Source: Clostridia bacterium
Lineage (GTDB): Bacteria; Bacillota; Clostridia; Oscillospirales; CAG-272
Direction: 5' to 3'
NCBI GenBank assembly: GCA_017399305.1
Contig: JAFQDK010000023.1
Span: forward strand, 1 to 64,000
DNA length: 64,000 nucleotides
How positions within the stretch are numbered: position 1 is the first letter of the stretch; the number at the start of each line of letters is the position of its first letter. Under the pieces are notes generated by a model. That model was not told where the DNA came from and searched no databases. It saw only the letters and a list, made by a program, of their open reading frames with translations. This document shows positions 42,323 to 51,777 of this stretch, piece by piece. Made by a program: the position numbers and the translations under genes.

Positions 42323-44089
42323 TTATCTAATTGCCTTAAAACCGAGGTCAGCTGCGGTAACGCTGTTGTATGATCCAACAAAGTATTCGTCGTATCCGAG
42401 CAAGAAACCGGTTGCTGCGCCGGAGAGAATTGATAGGAAATATGGCTTGTCATTTTCAGTGCCGTCATATTCCGAAAGTGACACGGTTGTTGATTCGTTG
42501 AATGTAGCTGCGTTTATGTATCCGCCTCCATTCACCTCATAGCCATTCTCAAGTTCAACCGAACACAGGACATATGGGTTGCCGGTTTCTTTGATAGAGA
42601 TATAAATATATACTTTTCCGCCATCTAATGTGAGAATACCGCCAATTGATATTTCGTCATATTCAAGGTCATATGCTACTTGATAATAGTCAGAATCAAC
42701 TGTCTTAGAGAATGAGTAGGTGCTGTATTCATGAGAGTATTCGCCGTATGTTTTTAAATTGTCTTTCAGCTTTGACCATGTTGGTTGAGTGGTAGCCCCG
42801 GCCGGCTTTTGCTTTAAGGGCAGGGGAGTGAGGATTGATTTATTGGCATTTGTGATGCAGGAAATCGGACGTGCAAAGTTAAGACTTTGTCCGCTTTCTA
42901 AAGTAGCTGAAGTAATGCCAATAACCTGACCTAATTCATTGATAAGCGCGCCGCCGCTGGAACCGGGCGAGATGGGGGCTGTTATCTGAATATATTCGGT
43001 CCCCTCAATAATTCTGCTGGGGTTGGATACAACGCCGGTTGAGATAGAGTTCTGCAATCCTTGAGGACTTCCGATTGTAAATATGTTTTCACCTCCGGCA
43101 ACAGGAGCTGTTGAGATTGAAAGTGTCGGAAATTCCTTATCGCTTCCGGCAACCTGAATGATTGCCCAGTCGCCGTTCTCGTCATAGTCATATACGCCGG
43201 AAATGTTGTATGTTTCGCCGGAACCGGCGAGAATCGCTTTAGCACTTGCGGCTTCATCAATTACATGATGGTTTGTGACAGCCATGCCGCTTCCGTTGAT
43301 AAAGAAACCGCTGCCACTGCCTATGGCAGTTCCGCTTGCATTATAAATTTCAATATAGAATACTGCCGGCGAGCATTTTTCATAAATTTCGGCAGAAGTA
43401 AGAATTCCGGTTACTTCTTCTTTGTCAGGCTTTCTTTGAGGAGGATTGTTAAGCTTCGTCGGATGATAGTATTCACGGTATGCTTCCACAGTGAATGTGC
43501 CGGCAGCCATCAGTTTTTCGGCAAGGGTCTGGTTGCTGCCTTTTAGCTTTGCACCGAGGGCCGCATAAGAGATTGATACAATATCTGCTCTCCAAAAGTT
43601 TTCAGTGTCGATAAAGTCAGGCATTATTCCAACGCTTTTAGCGAGAACATATGGATTATCCCAAGGGAAATCCTTGTTGTTTGCATCAGAATAGCCAAGC
43701 GCACGCAGCATAAATGTAAGATATGTAGCGACACCGGCGTTTCCCGTGCCAAATCTTGTTGAAGAAACACCTTGAGTAAGTCCGTTTGTGTATGCATATC
43801 CAACATAAGGATCTGCCCATGGTGCAACATCGTTGAAGGGATGCGACCATGTACCCGAAAGCGCCTCGTCTTCTTCGCCGAGAACTCTTATCAGCATTAC
43901 AAGAACTTCAGTTCGTGTAGGCGCTCGATCAAGGTCGAAATCATCAGCGGAAACACCACTGAAAAGCCCAAGTTCGCGCAGATCGGCGGCGAGATTATTC
44001 TCAAACGAAACATCTCGTGCAGCGAAAACAGATATAGAAAGGATAATACAAAGCGCTATGCTTAAAAATCCAATATGCGTAGTTTTCAA
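42323..44089 (-). CDS. SLH-domain surface serine protease (HtrA/DegP-like)
   Basis: Start is a TTG at 44089 (MKTTHIGFL) with GGAGG 7 bases upstream; nothing supports the longer frame. 588 residues. Signal peptide to about 24, then SLH repeats (about 25-215) that closely resemble those of the 9702-12140 protein (PFNDVAPWADPYVGYAYTNG). The trypsin-like domain (about 245-445) has the triad H (TNHHVID), D (NGDWAIIQ) and S (SPGSSGGALI). The last about 140 residues form a beta domain of unknown function. No PDZ domain is visible, unlike true HtrA. It is anchored on the wall and probably cleaves surface proteins. Confidence 0.85.
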   Translation of the reverse strand: MKTTHIGFLSIALCIILSISVFAARDVSFENNLAADLRELGLFSGVSADDFDLDRAPTRTEVLVMLIRVLGEEDEALSGTWSHPFNDVAPWADPYVGYAYTNGLTQGVSSTRFGTGNAGVATYLTFMLRALGYSDANNKDFPWDNPYVLAKSVGIMPDFIDTENFWRADIVSISYAALGAKLKGSNQTLAEKLMAAGTFTVEAYREYYHPTKLNNPPQRKPDKEEVTGILTSAEIYEKCSPAVFYIEIYNASGTAIGSGSGFFINGSGMAVTNHHVIDEAASAKAILAGSGETYNISGVYDYDENGDWAIIQVAGSDKEFPTLSISTAPVAGGENIFTIGSPQGLQNSISTGVVSNPSRIIEGTEYIQITAPISPGSSGGALINELGQVIGITSATLESGQSLNFARPISCITNANKSILTPLPLKQKPAGATTQPTWSKLKDNLKTYGEYSHEYSTYSFSKTVDSDYYQVAYDLEYDEISIGGILTLDGGKVYIYISIKETGNPYVLCSVELENGYEVNGGGYINAATFNESTTVSLSEYDGTENDKPYFLSILSGAATGFLLGYDEYFVGSYNSVTAADLGFKAIR

Positions 44090-44121
44090 AACATATCCTC
44101 CGTTACATAATTGTGACATAT

Positions 44122-44150
44122 ATTATACACCATGTTACAGATAAAAGCAA
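44122..44150 (-). promoter_or_regulatory. Sigma-A promoter for the SLH protease
   Basis: On the minus strand TTGCTT (44145-44150), a 17-bp spacer, TATAAT (44122-44127), just upstream of the TTG start. Confidence 0.75.
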
Positions 44151-44162
44151 TAACAATAGAAC

Positions 44163-44188
44163 TGCCACAATGTAAAAACATTGTGGCA
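44163..44188 (-). terminator. Hairpin after the LTA synthase gene
   Basis: Perfect 11-bp stem 44163-44173 with 44178-44188 and an AAAA loop; only a weak T run follows on the minus strand. Confidence 0.55.
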
Positions 44189-44193
44189 ACGAA

Positions 44194-46278
44194 CTATTCT
44201 TCATATAACAAGCGATAATAATCTTTATAGAGTATTTCTTCAGATGCGGTAAAGTGATTTTTGACTATTATCTGCAGGTTTTCAATATACCCTTCAGGCA
44301 GTTCCTCAATACCGTCGCGTAGGATAACTTCATCGCTTTCACAGTTGTAGAATACTTTTTCGGTTACAAAACTGCGGTCGGCGAGAATTGCAATAGGCTC
44401 GGCGTCTGAGAAAATATCTCTGCCTGCCAAAAGCCGTGACTCATACTCAATACCCATCAGGTTTGATAATGTTGGCAACATATCAAGCGAACAGCAGGGT
44501 TCGTCAACAATGATCGGCTCCTTGATAGATGGCGACCAAAGCAAAAACTTTGAGCGGTATTTGTCAAAGTGAGGGTCAAGCTCTTCTTCGGCAAGTTCTC
44601 CCAGCAGCTCAACGCCAAGTGGATATGGATAATGGTCGTTTGTCAAAGCAATTAGTGTTTTGTCAAGCACACCCGCTGCTTCAAGCTGTTCGACAAGGTA
44701 TTCAACCGCAAACTCAAGTTCAAGCTGACAAGCGACGTATGCCCTTACTTTGTTGGAATATGAGAGATCGGCAACAAGCGGAGCATTTTTTGCGGCAATA
44801 TCGTTATATTCCTCGCTGAAACTATACGGCATATGTCCGCTAAACGTCAGAAAATATGCATGGAACTGTTCTATTTCACCGTTTTCGTTTGGCTCAAGTA
44901 GCATTGGTAGTGCTTGCTCCATCATGCTCACATCGGATGTCGGATATGTGTCAACAACTTTGAGGCCCTGCTTGAAAGCTATAAACTCATATCCCATGTT
45001 GGGGTGAGTCTTGTTTCTGCCATAATAGCTTGCAGTATGATTGTGAATTGCATAGGCATCAACACCGATTGATTCAAATTGATTGCCAAGGCAGAAAGGT
45101 AAGAGGTTTTCTTTCGAAGCGGTAGAACTATTGTAGTTGTAGAACGTTTTCCATCCCTTACCAAGCAATGATGTGTCGGGGATAAGCCCTGTGAGCAATG
45201 CATATTCGCCGTTTGAAGTGTTGTCACAAATCGTGTTGTAATAGTCGGTGAAAATGAAGCCTTCCGTCATCATTTTATAGAGCATAGGAGTACGTTCTTC
45301 GTCAATAACGTGATGCGAGAAAGACTCACAGTTGATGAGTATGAGGTTATATCCCTCAAACATGCCCGTATATTCGTTTTTGTTTGTTGGTTGGATGGTG
45401 TCAAAATAAGTGTGAAGCAGTTTGATATCTTCATCGACCGAGCTGGCTGCCAATTTTGCAAAGTCAATGTCGGATTGGTTTAGGCCATACTTTTCTTCGG
45501 GAGAAATTTCTTCGGTCTGATACGGCTCTGTACTTTCTGTGATCTCAGAAGTTTGTGAGTTTTCAGAGGTCTGCGAACTGTCTGATTCGGTTGTTACGGG
45601 AGGGAGTATAATAAGTTCACTTTCACTAGAACCGAAAAAGATGGTGCGTATCTCAAGACGTAGCGTTGAAAGAATGCCAAAATTCTTAATGCTTTTTTCG
45701 AGTACAAAAGTGTCGTGGTAAATGTCAAAAGGCGAGTAAATGTGTGTTCCGACAATTGGTAAACAAAGCACTACACCGAAATGCAATGCAAAGAACAGAA
45801 CAACATTTATAAGCAAAAGTTTAAAAGAAGTTTTTTCTCCTGTAGGCTTGCCTTTTTTTGTTAGAATTATGAGTGCAATAATAGGCAGTATAAGAAGTAT
45901 CAGCCCTCCAAGACTTTCAAGTGTTTTAAGAAACGCTGCTGCACCAAAAGTTGTCAGTGCCGCACCACCCATGCCAATTTGTGCGATAGACATAAATGCA
46001 TCGCAGAAACGGTGGTATACAAGTTGAACAGCGTAGATAATAAAAGCCAGAGAAGAGATAACAAAAGATACTATTTTTCTTGCTTTAGGTTTCAGCGCAG
46101 AACAAATTGTAGCGAAAATAAAAGCGATACTTATAGAAAAAAGGATCACATAACCGGGAAAGCCGGCCATAAATCCAAGTGTAAAGAAGCGAACTGTTAA
46201 TTCGGATAATAATAGATCTGCAAAAAAGAAGCAAAAGTAGAAAAGCACCAAACGATAAGGTGCAAGCTTTAGTTTCAT
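44194..46278 (-). CDS. LTA synthase family sulfatase (membrane)
   Basis: Start at 46278 (MKLKLAPYRL) behind GGAGG; a TTG 5 codons upstream overlaps that site. 694 residues. Five N-terminal membrane segments (about 1-190) are followed by a Ser/Thr/Glu-rich linker and an extracellular sulfatase-fold domain. Catalytic residues: the metal-binding LINCES motif, the nucleophile region CDNTSNGEYALL (Thr) and later HY and D/H residues (ALTNDHYP). It resembles LtaS, which builds lipoteichoic acid glycerol-phosphate chains, but may use another phospholipid headgroup. Monocistronic with its own promoter. Confidence 0.85.
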   Translation of the reverse strand: MKLKLAPYRLVLFYFCFFFADLLLSELTVRFFTLGFMAGFPGYVILFSISIAFIFATICSALKPKARKIVSFVISSLAFIIYAVQLVYHRFCDAFMSIAQIGMGGAALTTFGAAAFLKTLESLGGLILLILPIIALIILTKKGKPTGEKTSFKLLLINVVLFFALHFGVVLCLPIVGTHIYSPFDIYHDTFVLEKSIKNFGILSTLRLEIRTIFFGSSESELIILPPVTTESDSSQTSENSQTSEITESTEPYQTEEISPEEKYGLNQSDIDFAKLAASSVDEDIKLLHTYFDTIQPTNKNEYTGMFEGYNLILINCESFSHHVIDEERTPMLYKMMTEGFIFTDYYNTICDNTSNGEYALLTGLIPDTSLLGKGWKTFYNYNSSTASKENLLPFCLGNQFESIGVDAYAIHNHTASYYGRNKTHPNMGYEFIAFKQGLKVVDTYPTSDVSMMEQALPMLLEPNENGEIEQFHAYFLTFSGHMPYSFSEEYNDIAAKNAPLVADLSYSNKVRAYVACQLELEFAVEYLVEQLEAAGVLDKTLIALTNDHYPYPLGVELLGELAEEELDPHFDKYRSKFLLWSPSIKEPIIVDEPCCSLDMLPTLSNLMGIEYESRLLAGRDIFSDAEPIAILADRSFVTEKVFYNCESDEVILRDGIEELPEGYIENLQIIVKNHFTASEEILYKDYYRLLYEE

Positions 46279-46300
46279 TTTCCATACCTCCAACTTTTAT

Positions 46301-46329
46301 ATTTTATCACCAAGGATATACTTTGTCAA
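46301..46329 (-). promoter_or_regulatory. Sigma-A promoter for the LTA synthase-like gene
   Basis: On the minus strand TTGACA (46324-46329), a 17-bp spacer, TAAAAT (46301-46306). Confidence 0.75.
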
Positions 46330-46430
46330 TAATGTGTATCTAAAATGATGTCTTAAGTTTTTTAAAAAAACAAGATAAAACATGGTGATTTTATGTTATA
46401 CTATTTATATACCTTTTAGTGGAGGCAGAT

Positions 46431-47723
46431 ATGAAGCTAAATTACAATCGTACCGTGCTTATAGGCTTTGCTTTTATGTCTATACTTGCATTCTGGCAGT
46501 TTTATGATCAGGTTGTTCCGTTTTTGCTCGAAAACGTTTTTGGGCTTGAAACCTTTGCCGCCAATGCAATAATGTCTATTGATAATGTGCTTGCTATATT
46601 TATGTTGCCTCTGTTTGGCACGTTATCTGATAAAACCCGTACCAAGCTCGGCAAACGAACACCGTATATTCTGTTTGGCACGCTTGTTGCAGTTTGCCTT
46701 GTAACTGTGCTTGGTATTTTTACAGAGGTGAGAAACTTCTGGGGATTTATGTTTACGCTTATGGCGTTGCTTGTAGTCATGGCAACATACCGTACCCCGG
46801 CGGTTGCATATATGCCGGATGTTACCGAAAAACCGCTTCGCAGTAAGGCGAACGCAGTGATAAATCTTGTTGGATATATCGGCGCAATCTTTTCAACGGT
46901 TGTCATGATGTTTATGTTAAAGAGCAATGTCAGCGAAAGCGGTGAGAAGGTATATGCGGCGGACCAACCATTTATGCCGGTGTTTTTGGTCGTTGCCGGA
47001 TTTATGCTGGTTTCTGTTATTATAATGGTATGCGTTGTAAACGAGAATGAGCTACCGCATGTTGTTGATGAAAAACAGAAAGAAACTTCGTCAAAGGAAA
47101 AACTTTCTCGTCCTGTAGCATTCAGCCTTGTGTTTATTCTTTTATCGGTATTCCTTTGGTTTATGGCGTACAATGCTGTTACTACTGCATTTTCACGGTA
47201 TTGCTATGAAGTATGGGGAACCGACCTTGGCACATCGTCGGGATATTTGCTTATGGCAACCATAGCTGCCATAATCGCATTTGTTCCGCTCGGATTTCTG
47301 TCAAGCAATCTTGGCAGAAAGAAGACTGTACTTGTCGGTATACTTCTTATGACAGGATGCTATTTTGCCGCAGTATTTATTAAATCACAGACTCCGCTAA
47401 TGTATGCCATATTCGGATTGGTAGGCATAGGTTGGGCGGCGATAAATGTCAATTCTTTTCCCATGGTGGTCGAGATGTGCAGTGGTGCAGATGTCGGCAA
47501 ATACACAGGTTTTTATTATACATTTTCTATGGCGGCTCAGATAACAACACCACTTCTTTCCGGATTCCTTATTGACAATCTTGGCTGGGGATATTCTATT
47601 TTGTTCCCATATGCAGTGTTGTTTTCGTTGCTTTCTTTTGTCACAATGCTGTTTGTAAAGCATGGCGATTCAAAGCCACAGCGCAAAGCCGCAATGCTTG
47701 AGAATTTCAACTCGGAGGACTGA
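46431..47723 (+). CDS. MFS transporter
   Basis: Start at 46431 (MKLNYNRTVLIGF) with GGAGG. 430 residues and 12 membrane segments. The motif in loop 2-3 is GTLSDKTRTKLGKRTPYI, as in the MFS sugar-cation symporters (SLC45/GPH-like). The substrate is probably a sugar or related small solute; it cannot be read exactly. A TTG-started GDPD gene begins 3 bases after its stop, so the two are co-transcribed. Confidence 0.85.
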   Translation: MKLNYNRTVLIGFAFMSILAFWQFYDQVVPFLLENVFGLETFAANAIMSIDNVLAIFMLPLFGTLSDKTRTKLGKRTPYILFGTLVAVCLVTVLGIFTEVRNFWGFMFTLMALLVVMATYRTPAVAYMPDVTEKPLRSKANAVINLVGYIGAIFSTVVMMFMLKSNVSESGEKVYAADQPFMPVFLVVAGFMLVSVIIMVCVVNENELPHVVDEKQKETSSKEKLSRPVAFSLVFILLSVFLWFMAYNAVTTAFSRYCYEVWGTDLGTSSGYLLMATIAAIIAFVPLGFLSSNLGRKKTVLVGILLMTGCYFAAVFIKSQTPLMYAIFGLVGIGWAAINVNSFPMVVEMCSGADVGKYTGFYYTFSMAAQITTPLLSGFLIDNLGWGYSILFPYAVLFSLLSFVTMLFVKHGDSKPQRKAAMLENFNSED

Positions 47724-47725
47724 TT

Positions 47726-48532
47726 TTGCAAATTGCATTCGTTATTATCGCGGTGGCTATAGCGATATTACTGCTTTTTCTGTTTTTGATCTTTCCTGCA
47801 CCTCGCCGCCATCCGGCGCGCGAGGTTTTAAATGGCAGATTTATTGCACATCGCGGACTTCACAATATAAATAAAAAGATACCCGAAAACTCAATCGCCG
47901 CATTTTTTGCGGCGGTAGAGCAGGGGTACATAATTGAAAATGATATTCACTTGACTTCTGATGGCGAAGTTGTTGTATTCCATGATGACACGCTCAAGCG
48001 AATGTGCGGTGTTGATGGGAAAATCGAGGATAAAACGCTTTCGGAATTAAAAAAGCTCCGTCTTGGCAATACAGATGAAAATATCCCAACACTTGACGAA
48101 TGTCTTGAAGTTGTCAACGGCAGAGTTCCGCTACTTATTGAGTTTAAGGTGTGCGGCAATTCTCGCGCACTGTGCGAAGCTGCAGATAGAATACTGTCAA
48201 AGTATAAAGGTGAATACTTTATCCAGTCATTTTTCCCACAAGTTCCTATGTGGTATCGCAAACACAGAAAAGATATTTGTCGTGGTCAGCTTGCGACAAC
48301 TTTCAAAGGCGAGGCTGTTTATAAACGTATGCTTGGCTGTATGCTTTTTAATTTTCTTTCACGTCCTGATTTCGTTGCATACGAACATACCTACGCCTCT
48401 CATCCTATGCGCCGCCTTGTTACAAAGCTTGGTGCTTTTCCTGTGTGCTGGACACTCAAAAATCAAAAAGAACTTAAAGAAGGGCGCAAATCATTTTCAA
48501 CTTACATATTTGAAAACTTCAGACCGCATTAA
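47726..48532 (+). CDS. Glycerophosphodiester phosphodiesterase (membrane-anchored)
   Basis: Start is a TTG at 47726 (MQIAFVIIAVAIA); GGAGG overlaps the MFS gene end. 268 residues. One N-terminal membrane helix (about 4-25), then the GDPD barrel: HRG, EN, ENDIHLTSDG and FHDD carry the metal and catalytic residues. It hydrolyses glycerophosphodiesters to glycerol-3-phosphate and an alcohol. Paired with the MFS gene; a strong terminator follows. Confidence 0.9.
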   Translation: MQIAFVIIAVAIAILLLFLFLIFPAPRRHPAREVLNGRFIAHRGLHNINKKIPENSIAAFFAAVEQGYIIENDIHLTSDGEVVVFHDDTLKRMCGVDGKIEDKTLSELKKLRLGNTDENIPTLDECLEVVNGRVPLLIEFKVCGNSRALCEAADRILSKYKGEYFIQSFFPQVPMWYRKHRKDICRGQLATTFKGEAVYKRMLGCMLFNFLSRPDFVAYEHTYASHPMRRLVTKLGAFPVCWTLKNQKELKEGRKSFSTYIFENFRPH

Positions 48533-48561
48533 AAATCTCCGAGCAGCGCTCGGAGATTTTT
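48531..48561. terminator. Bidirectional terminator after the GDPD gene
   Basis: Perfect 14-bp stem 48531-48544 with 48548-48561 and AGC loop, between convergent genes (GDPD and nnrE). Confidence 0.85.
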
Positions 48562-49189
48562 ATATAAGTACGATTCCGATATCTACATTTACAAGTTCAC
48601 CGATAAGTGACGGTGCATCGCCTAAAAACATTCCGGTTTTGTAATAGCCGATTGAAACGGTGAGATCTGACTTAACCGCAAGAACGGCTTCTCCTGTATC
48701 CCCATTAAGACCGCTGTTGATGTCGGCGGATACAACAAAAGCGCCGCTGTTGTTTATCGCATTTATTGCATCTGCATATGTGCCGCGCGGTTCGCCGCTA
48801 AAACCTGTTCCAAGTAGGCAGTCAACGATAATGTCATAATCATCAAGATCTGAATACTGACGGTCACATACTCCCTTTTTCATTGCTAAATCAAAATAGT
48901 ATTTTCCGTCATCAGAAAATTTTTCAGAAATACGTATAAGTGTTGATTTAATTCCATTGTCCGCCAGTATGCACGAGAGGGCATAGCCGTCCCCGGCATT
49001 GTTTCCGCTACCGCATACGATTGCTATATTGCCATACCACTTTGCTGAGTTGTAAATTCCCATAGCGGCGCGGTACATAAGCTCCTTTGAATCAACAAGA
49101 TTGGCAATAGTATATGCATCGCTTTCGCGCATCTTTGCAACTGATATCGCGCTTTTTTTCAATTCCTTTGAATTTTTTGTTGGCTTCAT
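48560..49189 (-). CDS. nnrE: NAD(P)H-hydrate epimerase (YjeF N-terminal domain)
   Basis: 209 residues; the YjeF_N Rossmann-like fold alone, without the C-terminal dehydratase (NnrD). Motifs: GSGNNAGDGY, GTGFSGEPRG and DINSGLNGDTG. It converts R-NADHX to the S form for repair. The ATGA overlap with the ABC ATPase gene (49186-49189) shows it is the last gene of the sulfite-reductase/importer operon, an unusual place for a metabolite-repair gene. Confidence 0.88.
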   Translation of the reverse strand: MKPTKNSKELKKSAISVAKMRESDAYTIANLVDSKELMYRAAMGIYNSAKWYGNIAIVCGSGNNAGDGYALSCILADNGIKSTLIRISEKFSDDGKYYFDLAMKKGVCDRQYSDLDDYDIIVDCLLGTGFSGEPRGTYADAINAINNSGAFVVSADINSGLNGDTGEAVLAVKSDLTVSIGYYKTGMFLGDAPSLIGELVNVDIGIVLI

Positions 49190-49908
49190 ACCGTGAAAAT
49201 AATCTCCCCATCGTTTTCTATTTTTCGTACATTGAAGTTTTTTTCAATAGTGTCAGTTACAAGCAAGTCTTTCTTTGATCCAAAGAAAATTTGTTTGCCA
49301 CTATCAAGTATAAGCACATTGTCAGCGTATTTAATAGCAAGAGAAAGATCATGCATTATAACAATCAGCGTTTTGCCAAGTCTGTTTAATAGTTCTGTAA
49401 ATTCTGCGGCTACATGCATATCCATATGTGCTGTTGGCTCGTCAAGTAATAGAATGTCAGTATTCTGTGCAAGCGTCATTGCAAGAAAGGCGCGTTGCTT
49501 TTCTCCACCTGAAAGAGAAGGTACCATTCTATTTGAAAGCATTGTCATACCTGTAACCGCAAGAGCATTGTCAATTGACTCTATATCGCTTTTATTTAGC
49601 TTTGCGCCAAGCGAAGTGTGTGGACTGCGTCCAAGCGTTACAAGGTCGTATACACTGATGTTGGGAGAGGGTAGCGATTGCGGCAGATATGCCATGATTC
49701 TTGCTCGGTCACATGGAGAAATGTCAAGCATACTGGTATTGCCGAGCGATATAGAACCGCCGTATTTTCTCTGAGATGCTATACAGTTTGCAAGCGTTGT
49801 TTTTCCACTGCCATTTTTACCTATTATAGATGTAAAAGAGCCGCGCTTCACCTCAAAAGAAACATCGCAGAGGATATTTTTTACATTAATGTTGTTACAT
49901 TTCAGCAT
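49186..49908 (-). CDS. FecE-type ABC transporter ATPase
   Basis: Start at 49908 (MLKCNNINVKN) with AGGAGGGG; a longer frame begins at 49953. 240 residues. Walker A GKNGSGKTT, signature LSGGEKQRAF, Walker B ILLLDEP. It powers uptake of an iron-siderophore, heme or cobalamin type ligand. It overlaps the permease gene by 14 bases. Neighbours FecC/D-type permease and substrate-binding lipoprotein complete the importer. Confidence 0.93.
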   Translation of the reverse strand: MLKCNNINVKNILCDVSFEVKRGSFTSIIGKNGSGKTTLANCIASQRKYGGSISLGNTSMLDISPCDRARIMAYLPQSLPSPNISVYDLVTLGRSPHTSLGAKLNKSDIESIDNALAVTGMTMLSNRMVPSLSGGEKQRAFLAMTLAQNTDILLLDEPTAHMDMHVAAEFTELLNRLGKTLIVIMHDLSLAIKYADNVLILDSGKQIFFGSKKDLLVTDTIEKNFNVRKIENDGEIIFTV

Positions 49909-50857
49909 TGTCACCCCTCCTCTTAAACAAAAGTATAAAGAAGAACGGCGCACCGATAAGTGCCATTATGATCCCTACTGGAATCTCGGTAGGGGCAAGA
50001 ATAATTCTGCCAAAAAGGTCGGCAAGAATAACAAGTATCGCGCCGATCATTGATGATGTTATAAGTAGCTTTGAAGTACGTTCGCCTGAAATCCTGCGTG
50101 CCATATGCGGTACAACAAGACCGACAAATCCAAGAAGTCCTGCAAAGCTTACGACTGCTGCCGCTGATGCAGAGGCGAGGATAATACATGCTATTCTGAG
50201 TTTGGATATGCTCACACCCAAAGATGCTGCTATTGCATCACCAAGGCATAGAAGTTGTATGCGGCGTGACAGTATCAGCGAACAAAGCAGACATCCGGTG
50301 ATTATAATTGCCGGTACATATAGCTGACTCATTCGTATGCCGGCAAGACCGCCTACAGAAAAAGCGTTGTATGCGGTGAGCACATCGCTGTCGAGCAGTG
50401 AAAGAAAAGAGATGCAAGCGTTGAGCACGGCGGTTATCGCAATACCTGCAAGTATTACCGTGCCTCGAAACGCGTTGATGTGTGATGCGATTCCTACTAT
50501 TACAAGTGTGGTTATAAATGCACCTGCAAAAGCTCCAATTTGCAAAAGTACAGATGCCTTAGGAAAGAAAGTCAACATAACAATACAACAGAAACCGGCA
50601 CCTGAGTTTACGCCGATAATGTTTGGTGCTGCAAGCGTGTTGCCTGTCACGCATTGTAAAAGCACGCCGGAAACCGAAAGGCCTATGCCGCATAAAACGG
50701 CGGCAATAACACGTGGCAATCTCAGGTTCAGAATAATGATCAAAGCTGTGTCAGTATCATTGCCAATAAGCTGCATGATATCAGCACTTCCGAAAGCACA
50801 GCCAAGGATTATTGATATGCATAGCAGTGGAGTGAAAATGATTATGAGTTTTTTCAC
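49895..50857 (-). CDS. FecCD-type ABC permease
   Basis: 320 residues, about eight to ten membrane segments. FecCD family motifs include RLPRVIAAVLCGIGLSVSG and FVGLVVPHMARRISG. Only one permease gene is present, so it probably forms a homodimer. It overlaps the substrate-binding gene by ATGA (50854-50857) and the ATPase by 14 bases. Confidence 0.92.
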   Translation of the reverse strand: MKKLIIIFTPLLCISIILGCAFGSADIMQLIGNDTDTALIIILNLRLPRVIAAVLCGIGLSVSGVLLQCVTGNTLAAPNIIGVNSGAGFCCIVMLTFFPKASVLLQIGAFAGAFITTLVIVGIASHINAFRGTVILAGIAITAVLNACISFLSLLDSDVLTAYNAFSVGGLAGIRMSQLYVPAIIITGCLLCSLILSRRIQLLCLGDAIAASLGVSISKLRIACIILASASAAAVVSFAGLLGFVGLVVPHMARRISGERTSKLLITSSMIGAILVILADLFGRIILAPTEIPVGIIMALIGAPFFFILLFKRRGDNAEM

Positions 50858-51777
50858 TTGTCAGCGCTTCCTTTCAGTATGTTTGCAAGATAATGATACG
50901 CTTCGTCCCACCGCGAGTTAGGCTTATATTGAAACATATCTTTGGGCAGATAGTGCACATTGCCTCGCTTTACCGCGGTCAGCGCTGACCATTCATCACT
51001 TTCAAGCAAACTGCTCATATACTCTTTTGCTGCTGATTCATCGCCCATTGTAGAAATGAAAATATACTCGGGATCTTGTAGCAGTACTTCTTCAAAACTG
51101 ATGCCGTCAAGAAGAATGCTGGCTTTTTCAGCTATGTTGTGTGCGCCGAGTTCATCAAGCATTGCACATACAAAATGATTTGCCGCGTTTTTTGCTTTTG
51201 TTGATTTTGCGCTGGATGCCGCGCGTATAAAAAGATATGATGTATCATAAGTGTCTTTTTGGATTTTCTCAATTTCTTTTTTCACAGCCACGCCATTCTC
51301 AGTAAATTTTGCTTTGTTTTCGGTTATTGTAGTGAAAAGTTTGAGGATGTTAAGATAATCTTCAAAGCTTTCTATTCGCAGTGATAGCACAGGTATTCCA
51401 ATATCGCGGCATATGGAGGCAGTGTCAAGCTGAGCGGCAATATCTGCAGAGCATATTACAAGGTCTGGGGATGAGGCTATCAGTGCCTCATTGTCGATAG
51501 ATTTTCCGGCACCTCCGTCAACCAATAGTGTGTCTTTTCTTGCAAATCCGCGTTCCACGCTTTCAAAAACAGTAACAGCGATTTCACCGCCTGCACTTAC
51601 CCATATGTCGGCCAGTGATGAAAAAAGTACAGCAACCTTTTTAGGGCTATCCGGTAATTTTACCGGATAGCCCGTGGCGTCTGTAAAAATAATGGTTGTG
51701 TCGTTGAAATCACGCTCGTTTTTTATGCATGAACAAAGTAACAAGGGGATAAACAAAAGAATCAAAAAACGCTTCAT
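50854..51777 (-). CDS. Substrate-binding lipoprotein of the FecBCD-type importer
   Basis: 307 residues. Lipobox at LLLCSCIKN, then a Type III periplasmic-binding fold: TDATGYPVKLPDSPKKVAV and SPDLVICSADI. It captures the iron, heme or corrinoid ligand. No strong clue to the ligand; the adjacent siroheme-type reductase may suggest siroheme, heme or iron demand. Overlaps the sulfite-reductase-like gene by ATGA. Confidence 0.88.
   Translation of the reverse strand: MKRFLILLFIPLLLCSCIKNERDFNDTTIIFTDATGYPVKLPDSPKKVAVLFSSLADIWVSAGGEIAVTVFESVERGFARKDTLLVDGGAGKSIDNEALIASSPDLVICSADIAAQLDTASICRDIGIPVLSLRIESFEDYLNILKLFTTITENKAKFTENGVAVKKEIEKIQKDTYDTSYLFIRAASSAKSTKAKNAANHFVCAMLDELGAHNIAEKASILLDGISFEEVLLQDPEYIFISTMGDESAAKEYMSSLLESDEWSALTAVKRGNVHYLPKDMFQYKPNSRWDEAYHYLANILKGSADK

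Noticed and set aside
49908-50860. Cobalamin or heme riboswitch controlling the FecBCD-type genes
   Set aside because: The genes overlap with no leader; the only upstream leader (52668-52740) is too short and shows no riboswitch core.
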